NCBI GenBank assembly: GCA_903832325.1
Contig: CAILBC010000043.1
Location: forward strand, 62,001-126,000
From: an uncultured Sphingomonadales bacterium
GTDB taxonomy: Bacteria; Pseudomonadota; Alphaproteobacteria; Sphingomonadales; Sphingomonadaceae
DNA length: 64,000 nt
Direction: 5' to 3'
Shown here: in pieces, positions 43,933 to 52,605 of the stretch
Position numbering within the stretch: the first letter of the stretch is position 1
Layout: each line of letters starts with the position of its first letter
The notes under the pieces: generated by a model
The model's database searches: none
What the model was told of the DNA's origin: nothing
What the model saw: the letters and a program-made list of their open reading frames with translations, nothing else
Program-made: the position numbers and the translations under genes

Positions 43933-43979
43933 GGCGCGCCCATGGCAGTTTTTCGGCTCCACAGACAAAGGGCATAACG

Positions 43980-44513
43980 GTGGCGCAGGCCGGGGGCAGC
44001 GGGGCAAACGGCACGATCGTGCGTGCGGCCGCGCTGGTGGCCGTGCCCTGGGCCAATGGCGGCGGGATCACCCGGGTGATTGCCGATCGGCGTGGCGCAT
44101 TTCGGCTCAGCCTCGCAACCCTGGCCGATGATGGCCCGTTTTCGCCTTTCCCCGGGCTGATGCGGCACTTTGCGCTGGTGGCCGGTCGGGTCGGCCTGTC
44201 TGGCAATGAGGCACCTTTTCCGGTCGAACTCGATGCCGCATCGGCGCCGATCACGTTTCCCGGAAACCGCGCGGTCCATGCCGCGATTGCCGGCGGGCCC
44301 GCGCTGGCGCTCAATCTGATGGTGCCGGTCGATGCCGCGCCGTTGCGGCTGGAACGCTGCAACGATGGCGTGGTGCGCAATGGTCTGGCCGTGTTTGCCT
44401 GCGAGGACGTGGCGGTGGACCAGGCATCGGGCCGGGTCATGCTCGCGCCGCATGACACGCTGTTTCCGGCAGGTTCGTTCCGCGTGACCGGACGTGCGCT
44501 GGTGGTGCGCTGA
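43980..44513 (+). CDS. hutD: HutD family protein
   Basis: This 177-residue cupin-like protein carries the HutD signature VPWANGGGITRVIADR near residue 20 and the pattern LSLATLADDGPFSPFPG. HutD proteins are widespread in hut clusters, where they are thought to limit or tune histidine degradation; no catalytic activity is established. The start is GTG at 43980. The gene heads an operon with a complete amino-acid ABC importer, its stop sharing one base with the binding-protein start (TGATG). A HutC-like operator lies 50 bases upstream. Confidence 0.8.
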   Translation: MAQAGGSGANGTIVRAAALVAVPWANGGGITRVIADRRGAFRLSLATLADDGPFSPFPGLMRHFALVAGRVGLSGNEAPFPVELDAASAPITFPGNRAVHAAIAGGPALALNLMVPVDAAPLRLERCNDGVVRNGLAVFACEDVAVDQASGRVMLAPHDTLFPAGSFRVTGRALVVR

Positions 44514-45388
44514 TGGCTTTTTCCGGGATGCGTGCCATCGCCCGGTTTTTGGCGCCAGGTCTGCTGCTGGTGCTGGGGTCCTGCCAGGGATCGTCGGCGC
44601 CCAATGCGCACGACGAACTGGTGATTGGCACCGAAGGGCTTTATCCGCCGTGGAATTTCACGCGGCCCGATGGCAGCCTTGCCGGGTTTGAGCCCGATTA
44701 TCTGCGCGTGCTGTGTGCCCGGATCCATCGCCGCTGCCGCATGGTGGCGATGGACTGGGATGGCATGGTCGGCGCGCTGCTGACCGGAAAGATCGACGTG
44801 ATCGCCGATGCGGTGCAGATCACCCCCGAACGGTCCGGCGTGCTGGCATTCGGCCGCCCTTATGCGCTGACCACCGGGGTGATCGCCACGTTGCGCGGCA
44901 GCCCGCTCGCCGCGCTGCCCGATGGCGGCGCCCGGCTTGATTTTGATCACCGCGGCCCCGCGCTCGATGCAAAGATCGCGCATTTGCGCAATGGCCTGGC
45001 GGGCAAAGTGATCGGGGTCGAACTGTCGGGCGCGTTTGATACGTTTCTCAACCAGTCGCTGGGGTCGGCGGTGTCGATCCGTTATTACCGCACGATGGGA
45101 GAGCGGGATCTCGATCTGCTGAATGGCCGGATCGATGCCACGCTGGAGGATGAATCCTATCTTCACCCGCTGCTGGCAACGCGCGATGGCGCGGCGCTGG
45201 TGCTCGCCGGTCCGCGCATGATCGGCGGGACGATGGGACGGGGAGAGGCGCTGGCCTTTCGCCCGAAAGACAATGCCCTGCGCGCGCAGTTCAACGATGC
45301 GATCGGCGCCACGCTGGCCGATGGCACGGTGCGGCGGCTGGGGCTGCAATGGTTCCGCATGGATGCTTCGCCGGGGGCGGCACGATGA
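44513..45388 (+). CDS. Amino-acid ABC transporter substrate-binding lipoprotein
   Basis: This 291-residue type II periplasmic binding protein has a lipoprotein signal peptide with lipobox LVLGSC (Cys about residue 23), so it is probably anchored in a membrane rather than free. The family pattern is clear: LVIGTEGLYPPWNFTRPDGS, GFEPDYLRVLCARI and GKIDVIADAVQITPERSG. It matches HisJ/ArgT-type polar amino-acid receptors. It lies between hutD (1-base overlap) and the first permease (ATGA overlap). The hut context suggests histidine or urocanate as ligand. Confidence 0.87.
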   Translation: MAFSGMRAIARFLAPGLLLVLGSCQGSSAPNAHDELVIGTEGLYPPWNFTRPDGSLAGFEPDYLRVLCARIHRRCRMVAMDWDGMVGALLTGKIDVIADAVQITPERSGVLAFGRPYALTTGVIATLRGSPLAALPDGGARLDFDHRGPALDAKIAHLRNGLAGKVIGVELSGAFDTFLNQSLGSAVSIRYYRTMGERDLDLLNGRIDATLEDESYLHPLLATRDGAALVLAGPRMIGGTMGRGEALAFRPKDNALRAQFNDAIGATLADGTVRRLGLQWFRMDASPGAAR

Positions 45389-46110
45389 TCGGCGATGATG
45401 TTGCGCTGCCCGTGCTGCTGGGGTTTGGCCATGATGGCTGGGCGCTGGCGCTGATCGCCGGGGCGGGGTTGACCATGGCGCTGTCATTGACGGCCATGGC
45501 GATTGGCACGGTGCTGGGTGCACTGCTGACAGTGGCGCAGATGTCGCGTCGCGGCTGGCTGGCCGCGCTGGCGCAGGGCTATGGCCTGGTGCTGCGCGGG
45601 GTGCCCGAATTGCTGGTGGTGCTGCTGCTCTATTTCGGCACGCCGGGGTTGCTGGCCGCGATTGCTGCGCTGGCCGGGCTGCCCGCGCCGGGCTCTCCGC
45701 CGGCGTTCCTGACCGGCAGCGTGGCCATCGGGCTGGTATCGGCCGCGTATCAGGCCGAAGTGTTTCGCGGCGGGTTGCTGGCGGTGCCGCGCGGGCAGGT
45801 GGAGGCGGCGATTGCCGCAGGGATGGGGCCGTTTACCCGGTTTCGCCGCGTGATCGCGCCGCAAGTGCTGCACCACGTGCTGCCACCGCTGGGCAATATC
45901 TGGCAATTCAATCTGAAGGATTCGGCGCTGGTGGCGATTACCGGGCTGGCCGAACTGATGCGCGTAAGCCTGGTTGCGGCAGGTTCGACGCGGCGGCCCT
46001 TTGCCTTTTTTGCTGCGGCGATGGTGCTTTATCTGGTGCTGACCAGCGCCAGTTCGGCGGTATTCCGCTTTGCCGAGGCGCGCGCAGGGCGCTGGGCCGG
46101 TGGGCGATGA
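45385..46110 (+). CDS. Polar amino-acid ABC transporter permease (HisQ-like)
   Basis: This 241-residue inner-membrane permease has about five hydrophobic segments. It shows the HisQM pattern: GAGLTMALSLTAMAIGTVLG, LRGVPELLVVLLLYFGTPG and the coupling loop QVEAAIAAGMGPFTRFRRVI. It forms half of the membrane channel with the next gene product. Start and stop overlap both neighbours by four bases (ATGA), so translation of the operon is tightly coupled. Confidence 0.87.
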   Translation: MIGDDVALPVLLGFGHDGWALALIAGAGLTMALSLTAMAIGTVLGALLTVAQMSRRGWLAALAQGYGLVLRGVPELLVVLLLYFGTPGLLAAIAALAGLPAPGSPPAFLTGSVAIGLVSAAYQAEVFRGGLLAVPRGQVEAAIAAGMGPFTRFRRVIAPQVLHHVLPPLGNIWQFNLKDSALVAITGLAELMRVSLVAAGSTRRPFAFFAAAMVLYLVLTSASSAVFRFAEARAGRWAGGR

Positions 46111-46805
46111 TGGGGGAATCCGGGACGGGGGAATCCGGGTTCCTTGCCGATACGGCGCTGGCCATCGTGGCGGCGGTGCCGGTAACGCTGGCGCTGTTTG
46201 TGGCTTGCGCCGTGGGGGCCAGCCTGCTTGCCGGCGTACTGGTGGCCGCGCAGCAGGGGCGTGTGGGCGGCCTGGTGGCGCGGGCATGGATTTTCGTGTT
46301 TCGCGGCACGCCGCTGCTCTTGCAGATTTTCATGGTCTATTACGGCCTGGCCGCGCTGGGGCCGGTGCGCCACGGGCCGCTGTGGCCGGCATTTCGCGAT
46401 CCGCTGTTCTGCGCCTTTCTGGCGATGACCTGCTGCTGTTCGGCCTATATTGCCGAAGTGTTGCGCGCCGCGCTGGCGGCAATCCCGCCGGGGCAGATCG
46501 AGGCGGCGCGCGCCTGCGGCATGGCGCGCTGGACGCTGGGGCGCCGGATCGTAGTGCCGCAGATGGTGCGCCTGGCGCTGCCGGCTTATGGCAACGAGTT
46601 GGTGATGATGCTCAAATCCACCTCGCTCGCCAGTTCGGTCACCGTGCTGGATGTAACCGGCGTGGCGCAGCAGGTGATCGCCCATTCCTATCGCACGGTG
46701 GAGGTGTTTTGCCTGGCAGCGGCAGTCTATCTGGGCCTTACTGCCGCACTGACCTGGCTGTTGCGCCGCATCGAACGCCGGCTTGATCCGGCAGGGGGCC
46801 GTTGA
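46107..46805 (+). CDS. Polar amino-acid ABC transporter permease (HisM-like)
   Basis: This 232-residue permease is paralogous to the preceding one. It has VFRGTPLLLQIFMVYYGLAA, the EAA loop GQIEAARACGMARWTLGRRI, and ALPAYGNELVMMLKSTSLAS, all typical of HisM/GlnP-type subunits. It overlaps the previous permease by four bases and is followed by the ATPase gene at 46808 after 2 bases. A double ATG occurs at the start (46107, 46110). Confidence 0.87.
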   Translation: MMGESGTGESGFLADTALAIVAAVPVTLALFVACAVGASLLAGVLVAAQQGRVGGLVARAWIFVFRGTPLLLQIFMVYYGLAALGPVRHGPLWPAFRDPLFCAFLAMTCCCSAYIAEVLRAALAAIPPGQIEAARACGMARWTLGRRIVVPQMVRLALPAYGNELVMMLKSTSLASSVTVLDVTGVAQQVIAHSYRTVEVFCLAAAVYLGLTAALTWLLRRIERRLDPAGGR

Positions 46806-46807
46806 CG

Positions 46808-47581
<774 letters not shown>

Positions 47582-47590
47582 AGCGTTGGA

Positions 47591-47657
47591 AGGTCTAAAT
47601 TGGGGCAGGCCTAAATTTGGGGCAGGCCTAAATTTCTGGCAGACCTAAATTTCGGGC
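47591..47657. repeat. Four 17-bp tandem repeats covering the hutH-paralogue stop
   Basis: Units of AGGCCTAAATTTGGGGC type run head to tail: 47591-47606 (16 bp), 47607-47623, 47624-47640 and 47641-47657. On the minus strand the promoter-proximal unit encodes the last residues (Leu-Pro-Glu-Ile-stop) of the hutH-like gene, and the others are near copies of that end, each retaining TAG. Confidence 0.8.
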
Positions 47658-49144
47658 AGGCCGGCGCGCACCATTGCCGCACCAGCCTCCATCACCCGGT
47701 TCATTGGCAAGTCATCGGCATAAGGCGCAATCGCCTGCCGCACATGGGCGTGGAGCCGCGCCGTGCCCGGCGCGCGGGCATCGGCGGGCACGGCCAGATC
47801 GTGCGCCTGCGCCGCGGCGGCCAGTTCGATGCCCAGGATCATTTCGACATTGGCGATGACCGCCAGCGCCTTCAGCGCGGCCGGGGTCTGGTGCGACAGG
47901 TAATCTTCCTGAAGGCCCGACGTGATCCCGCCATCCAGGCTGGCGGGCGCGGCGAGCCGGCGGTTTTCCGCCACCAGCGCGGCGGCGCTGTATTGCGCGA
48001 TCATGAATCCGCTCGAAACTCCGGCTTCGGCGGCCAGAAATGCGGGCAGCCCGCTGACCAGCGGATTGACCAGCCGGTCCAGCCGCCGTTCGGCGATCAT
48101 CCCCAGATGCGCCACCGCAATGGTCAGTGCGTCGAATGTCATGGCCAGCCCCGCCGCCACGGCATGGGCCTGCGATCCCGATCGGGGCGCCTCTGGCGTG
48201 CCCAGCAGCACCGGATTGTCACTGACCGAGGCGAGTTCGGCATCGATCATCGCGGCGACATGGGCCAGCGAATCGCGCACCGCGCCGTGCACTTGCGGAA
48301 CCGCGCGCAGCGACAGCGGGTCCTGCAAGCGGCCGCCTGCGGCAAGGTGCGCGCTGCCTGTCAGCCAGCCATCGAGCGCAGCGCCGGTTGCCGCCACCCC
48401 GTCCGACTGCCGCAATGCAAGCAATTCGGCCGCGTGCGAGCGCCGGTTTCCGCCCAGCGCCTCGAAACTGAGCGCGGCCACCGCATCGGCGGCCAGTACC
48501 GCGCGCTGCGCCCGGTACAGCGCCAGTGCGCCAAGCCCGGTGGCACATGGCGCACCGTTCAGCAGGCTGAGCCCCTCTTTGGCTTCGAGCACCAGCGGTT
48601 CGAGCCCGGCGCGCGCCAGTGCCTCGGCGCCGGTCATGCGGTTATCGCCGATACGGGCATGGCCTTCGCCGATCATCACCAGCGCGATATGCGCCATATG
48701 GGTCAGGTATCCGACCGAGCCGCCGGCGGGCACTTCGGGAACGATGCCGTGCGCCAGCAGATCGATCAGATGTTCGACCACGGCCACGCGCACGCCCGAC
48801 AGGCCATGCGCCAGATTGTTGGCCTGCGCGGCGATGATCGCGCGCACTTCGGCAGCGGGCAGGGGGGTGCCGACACCGCAGGCATGGCTCATCACCAATT
48901 GGCGCGACAGACGGCGTTGCAGCGCCGGTTCGACCGCGCGGTCGAACAATGCGCCCACCCCGGTGTTGACGCCATAGGACGGCACGCCCTGTGCCACGAT
49001 TGCAATCACCAGGTCATGCGCCCGGTCGATCCGCGCGCGCGCCATATCGCCCAGCGCCAGCGGGGCACCCAGCGCGACGGCCGCCAGCCTGGCTGCGTCG
49101 AGCGGTTGATCGAGCGTAACTGGTAACTGTGTCCGAAATGCCAT
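47645..49144 (-). CDS. HutH-like ammonia-lyase homologue lacking the MIO triad
   Basis: This 499-residue protein has the overall histidine/phenylalanine ammonia-lyase fold pattern: YGVNTGVGALFDR, LSGVRVAVVEHLIDLLAHGI, GLSLLNGAPCATG, SVSDNPVL and SGFMIAQYSAAALV. The Ala-Ser-Gly triad that cyclises to the MIO electrophile is missing: canonical [14 protein letters not shown] aligns with GSVGYLTHMAH only if exactly those three residues are deleted (after G145). The conserved Tyr of QDPYxLR is Leu (QDPLSLR). The start at 49144 is chosen because an upstream ATG (49222) lies inside the HutC operator. The canonical HutH is encoded at 55328-56857. Function is unknown; ammonia-lyase chemistry by MIO looks impossible. 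Confidence 0.8.
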   Translation of the reverse strand: MAFRTQLPVTLDQPLDAARLAAVALGAPLALGDMARARIDRAHDLVIAIVAQGVPSYGVNTGVGALFDRAVEPALQRRLSRQLVMSHACGVGTPLPAAEVRAIIAAQANNLAHGLSGVRVAVVEHLIDLLAHGIVPEVPAGGSVGYLTHMAHIALVMIGEGHARIGDNRMTGAEALARAGLEPLVLEAKEGLSLLNGAPCATGLGALALYRAQRAVLAADAVAALSFEALGGNRRSHAAELLALRQSDGVAATGAALDGWLTGSAHLAAGGRLQDPLSLRAVPQVHGAVRDSLAHVAAMIDAELASVSDNPVLLGTPEAPRSGSQAHAVAAGLAMTFDALTIAVAHLGMIAERRLDRLVNPLVSGLPAFLAAEAGVSSGFMIAQYSAAALVAENRRLAAPASLDGGITSGLQEDYLSHQTPAALKALAVIANVEMILGIELAAAAQAHDLAVPADARAPGTARLHAHVRQAIAPYADDLPMNRVMEAGAAMVRAGLPEI

Positions 49145-49210
49145 GGTCTGTCCCGTGATCGGCAAAGGTGCCTTGGTTCTGTCAAAAAGCCCCTTGTCTC
49201 TCAGGACTAT

Positions 49211-49222
49211 ATGTCTAGGCAT
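49211..49222. promoter_or_regulatory. HutC-type operator before the hutH-like gene
   Basis: ATGTCTAGGCAT matches the ATGTCTATACAT sites at 43918 and 54044 at 10 of 12 positions. It lies 66 bases upstream of the hutH-like start, in the 271-base divergent region shared with the TBDT gene, and so could control both. Confidence 0.55.
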
Positions 49223-49360
49223 AATGAAAAGCGGCCGATGATGGCAAGGTACTTGTGTCTTCGGCAGGTTTGCGCAATTCGGGCGGGGATGCCACAAGTG
49301 GTGGCTGATCCCTGCTTTGGGCGCGGGATTTGATGCCGACCGGCGCGCAGGCGACCGGCC

Positions 49361-49403
49361 AGGCTACACTTTGCCAAGGCATATCATGCAAGGCTACACT
49401 TTG
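49361..49403. repeat. 13-bp direct repeat before the TonB receptor of the hut cluster
   Basis: AGGCTACACTTTG occurs at 49361-49373 and 49391-49403, 30 bases apart, the second copy running into the Shine-Dalgarno GGAGG. Repeats at an integral number of helical turns may bind a regulator or mark a small duplication of the leader. Confidence 0.5.
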
Positions 49404-49415
49404 GAGGTCAGTTTC

Positions 49416-51851
49416 ATGAGGGTTACCACACCAGTATCGCACCGGTTTGCGCTGCTTCTGGCCGGCGGATCGCTGATGGCGCTTTCGGCAACACCGGCGA
49501 TGGCGGCCGACGCGGCTCCGCAGGCCGCAGCCGGCGCCTCGAATGGCGGCGAAATCATCGTTACGGCGCAAAAGCGTTCGGAAAGCATCCAGCGCGTGCC
49601 GATCAGCCTTCAGGCGCTCAGCCCGGCGGTTCTCGATCAGCACCAGGTGCAGTCGTTTGACGATTATGCCAAGCAGTTGCCCAGCGTGTCGTTCCAGTCG
49701 TTCGGTCCCAGCCAGGGTCAGCTGTTTTTCCGCGGCATCACGTCGGGCGGCGATGGCCTGGCGTTTGGTGCGCTGCCGACCAGCGGCGTCTATCTGGACG
49801 AACTGTCGATCACCACGATCGGCGCGCTGCAGGATATCCACATTTACGACATGCAGCGCGTCGAGGCGCTGTCCGGCCCGCAGGGCACGCTGTTTGGCGC
49901 GAGCTCGCTGTCGGGCACGCTGCGCCTGATCACCAACAAGCCCAACCCGACCAAGCTCGAAGGCAGCTTTGACGTCACGGTCGACAAGTTCGGCAAGGGC
50001 GATGCCGGCGCCACGGTCGAAGGCATGATCAACGTGCCGCTGGCCAAGGGCGTGGCGGTGCGTCTGGTCGGCTTTTACGAACACGATGGCGGCTATATCG
50101 ACAACACGCCGGGTTCGCGGACTTATCCCAACAAGTACCTCGATGCGAACGGTGCGGTGCAGACCGATCCGCTGACGGTGACCAACAGCAAGTATGTAAA
50201 GAACAATTTCAACGATGTGACCACCTATGGTGGCCGGATTGCGCTGGGCATCGATCTGGACAGCGGCTGGAAAATCACCCCGACGATTGCCGCGCAGCAT
50301 CAGCATGCCAATGGCACGTTCCTGTTCGACCCGGCCGCGGGCGATCTGCAGGTGCATGATTTCACGCCGGATTATAACACCGACCAGTGGATCCAGGGTT
50401 CGTTGACAGTCGAAGGCAAGATCGGCGACTGGGATGTGCTCTATGCCGGTGGCTACCTGACGCGCAACATCAAGAACGCGCAGGATTACAGCTATTACAC
50501 GGTCGCCTATTCGACCCACCCGGCGCAGGATGGCCAATATGCCGGCTATACCCGCTTTACCGACAGCAACGGCAAGCAGATCGATCCGACCCAGCAGTTC
50601 AGCGCGTCGCAAAAGTTGACGAAGCAGAGCCACGAACTGCGCTTCAACTCGCCGTCGACCGGGCCGTTCCGCCTGACCGCGGGCCTGTTCTATCAGAAGC
50701 AGACCAACCACAACGTCAACAATTATGCGGTTCCGGGTGTCAGCACCGCCAATCTCAGCCAGTATGCCAATGGCAGCCTGGTCATCGGTGACGATCTGTT
50801 CCTGACCAACGCCTATATCGCCGATCGCGATTTTGCGGCCTATGCGCAGGGCAGCTATGAAATCGTCCCGAGCCTGACGCTTACGGCCGGGCTGCGCGGG
50901 TTCATCTATACCAACACCCTGGGCGGCTTTTCGGGCTATCCGTTCTATGTGCCGCCAACGTCGACCTGCACATTCCCGATCGCGACGATTGATTCGTGCA
51001 ATTTCCTCAACAAGCGCTCGCATGGGTCGGGCGAAACGCACAAGCTCAACCTGACCTGGCAGATCGACAATGATCACATGGTCTATGCGACGTATTCCAC
51101 CGGGTTCCGTCCGGGTGGTACGAACCGCGACAAGGGTGCGCTGCAGGGCACGATCTATTCGCCGGACAAGCTCAACAACCTTGAATTTGGCTGGAAAACG
51201 AGCTGGCTTGACCATCTGGTCCGCTGGAACGGCGCCGTCTACTACGAAAAGTGGAACAACCTGCAATATGCCGAACAGGCAGCCGGCGCGGGCATCACCA
51301 ATATCTCCAACGTGGGCGGTGCGCGGGTCTATGGTATCGAAACCGATATCCAGCTGCACCCGGCCAAGGGCTTTTCGCTGACGGCATCCGGCGCCTACAA
51401 CGACAGCGCGCTGACATCGGATTTCGGCAACCCGGGCAAGGGCAATTTTGCGCCCAAGGGCACCCGCCTGCCGGTCCAGCCGAAGTTCAAGCTGTCGGCC
51501 ACCGCGCGGTATGAATTTCCGCTCGGTTCGATCGATGCCTTTGTGCAAGGTTCGATGAACACCCAGACCAATGCGACCAGCCTGCTCGGGGTAGGCGACA
51601 ACGGGGTGTTTGGCAACAGCCCCGGCTTTACCACGGCCGATTTCTCGGTGGGCGGCAAGGCCGGCAAATATACGGTCCAGCTGTTTATCCAGAACGCTTT
51701 CGACGAGCGCGGGTCTTTGTCGCACAACGCGCAGATCGGGCCGGCCAATTTTGAAAACACGTATCCCGCAGGGGCCAGTTCGGCCCACTTCACGCGGACC
51801 TATCCGATCAAGCCGCAATATTTCGGCGTGAAGGTCGGCACGAAGTTCTGA
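49416..51851 (+). CDS. TonB-dependent receptor in the hut cluster
   Basis: This 811-residue outer-membrane receptor has a signal peptide ending TPAMA, followed by a plug with GEIIVTAQKRSESIQRVPIS, FFRGITSGGDGLAFGALPTS and RVEALSGPQGTLFGASSLSG, and a barrel ending YFGVKVGTKF. It belongs to the large FecA/CirA-like group. The ATG at 49416 has GGAGG 8 bases upstream. A strong bidirectional terminator follows its stop. Its position between the hutH-like gene and hutC, next to a HutC-type site, suggests uptake of histidine, urocanate or a histidine-containing ligand rather than iron, but this is context only. Confidence 0.88.
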   Translation: MRVTTPVSHRFALLLAGGSLMALSATPAMAADAAPQAAAGASNGGEIIVTAQKRSESIQRVPISLQALSPAVLDQHQVQSFDDYAKQLPSVSFQSFGPSQGQLFFRGITSGGDGLAFGALPTSGVYLDELSITTIGALQDIHIYDMQRVEALSGPQGTLFGASSLSGTLRLITNKPNPTKLEGSFDVTVDKFGKGDAGATVEGMINVPLAKGVAVRLVGFYEHDGGYIDNTPGSRTYPNKYLDANGAVQTDPLTVTNSKYVKNNFNDVTTYGGRIALGIDLDSGWKITPTIAAQHQHANGTFLFDPAAGDLQVHDFTPDYNTDQWIQGSLTVEGKIGDWDVLYAGGYLTRNIKNAQDYSYYTVAYSTHPAQDGQYAGYTRFTDSNGKQIDPTQQFSASQKLTKQSHELRFNSPSTGPFRLTAGLFYQKQTNHNVNNYAVPGVSTANLSQYANGSLVIGDDLFLTNAYIADRDFAAYAQGSYEIVPSLTLTAGLRGFIYTNTLGGFSGYPFYVPPTSTCTFPIATIDSCNFLNKRSHGSGETHKLNLTWQIDNDHMVYATYSTGFRPGGTNRDKGALQGTIYSPDKLNNLEFGWKTSWLDHLVRWNGAVYYEKWNNLQYAEQAAGAGITNISNVGGARVYGIETDIQLHPAKGFSLTASGAYNDSALTSDFGNPGKGNFAPKGTRLPVQPKFKLSATARYEFPLGSIDAFVQGSMNTQTNATSLLGVGDNGVFGNSPGFTTADFSVGGKAGKYTVQLFIQNAFDERGSLSHNAQIGPANFENTYPAGASSAHFTRTYPIKPQYFGVKVGTKF

Positions 51852-51875
51852 TCAACCGCCGGATATTTTACAGAC

Positions 51876-51899
51876 GAAAGGGGGCTTCGGCCCCCTTTC
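51876..51899. terminator. Bidirectional intrinsic terminator with UUCG loop
   Basis: A perfect 10-bp stem (GAAAGGGGGC with GCCCCCTTTC) closes a TTCG tetraloop, 24 bases after the TBDT stop. Its last two bases enter the end of convergent hutC. T/A-rich bases on both sides allow termination in both directions. Confidence 0.85.
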
Positions 51900-52605
51900 A
51901 ATTTCCGCCGGGGCCGAAGCGCGCGACCAGTTCATAGCGATCGGCCACGAAATGCTGGCGCACGCGGGTCACCGTATCGGTGCCGCGCCAGGTGCGTCGT
52001 TCCAGCATCAGGCACGGCGCGCCGCGTGCGATGCCCAGGGCACGGGCCACGGCGACCGGTGCGGCGGTGGCGCTGATGCGGTTTTCCGCCTCGGTCCACG
52101 GCACATGCGCGATCAGCCACGATCCGGGCGGGGTCTGCGACAGATCGGCCTCGGCTATGTCGGGCACGAGCGCCAGATTGATCATGCGCTCTTCAAAGGC
52201 GAGCGGCAGCCCTTCGGAAAAATGCACCCCCGTCACGCTCAGCACTTTGGCACGCACGCCCAGCGCTTCGGCCTCGGCCCGCGCGGGCGCGGAAATCTTG
52301 CGACTGGTAAGGTCCCAGCGATAGCTTTGCCCGCGCGCGGCGATGGCGGCGGCCAGATCGGGCACATCGAGCACCATCGACTGGGTGCGCGGTTGCGCCA
52401 CGAACGATCCGGCACGTTTGCGCCGTTCCAGCATGCCATTGCCCGCCAATGCCGAAAGCGCCTTGTTCACCGTCATCCGCGCGCAGCCATATTCGGCCAT
52501 CAGCTCGGTTTCTTTGGGAATGCGGTCGCCCGGGCGCAATTGTCCGCCCAGAATGGCCGCCTCGATTTCGGCGCGGATGCGTTCGTGCAGGGCAATGGGT
52601 TTCAT
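51898..52605 (-). CDS. hutC: HutC, GntR-family repressor of histidine utilisation
   Basis: This 235-residue regulator has a GntR winged helix (LRPGDRIPKETELMAEYGCA followed by RMTVNKALSALAGNG) and a UTRA effector domain (SVTGVHFSEGLPLAFEERMI and SATAAPVAVARALGIARGAP), the HutC layout. HutC proteins repress hut genes and are released by urocanate. The ATG at 52605 overlaps the hutF stop by four bases, so it is made from the hutF promoter and, with a HutC-type site there (54044), would regulate itself. Confidence 0.92.
   Translation of the reverse strand: MKPIALHERIRAEIEAAILGGQLRPGDRIPKETELMAEYGCARMTVNKALSALAGNGMLERRKRAGSFVAQPRTQSMVLDVPDLAAAIAARGQSYRWDLTSRKISAPARAEAEALGVRAKVLSVTGVHFSEGLPLAFEERMINLALVPDIAEADLSQTPPGSWLIAHVPWTEAENRISATAAPVAVARALGIARGAPCLMLERRTWRGTDTVTRVRQHFVADRYELVARFGPGGN

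Noticed and set aside
49145-49297. Longer N-terminus for the hutH-like protein
   Set aside because: The upstream ATG at 49222 lies within the HutC-type operator, and the extension has no similarity to ammonia-lyases.
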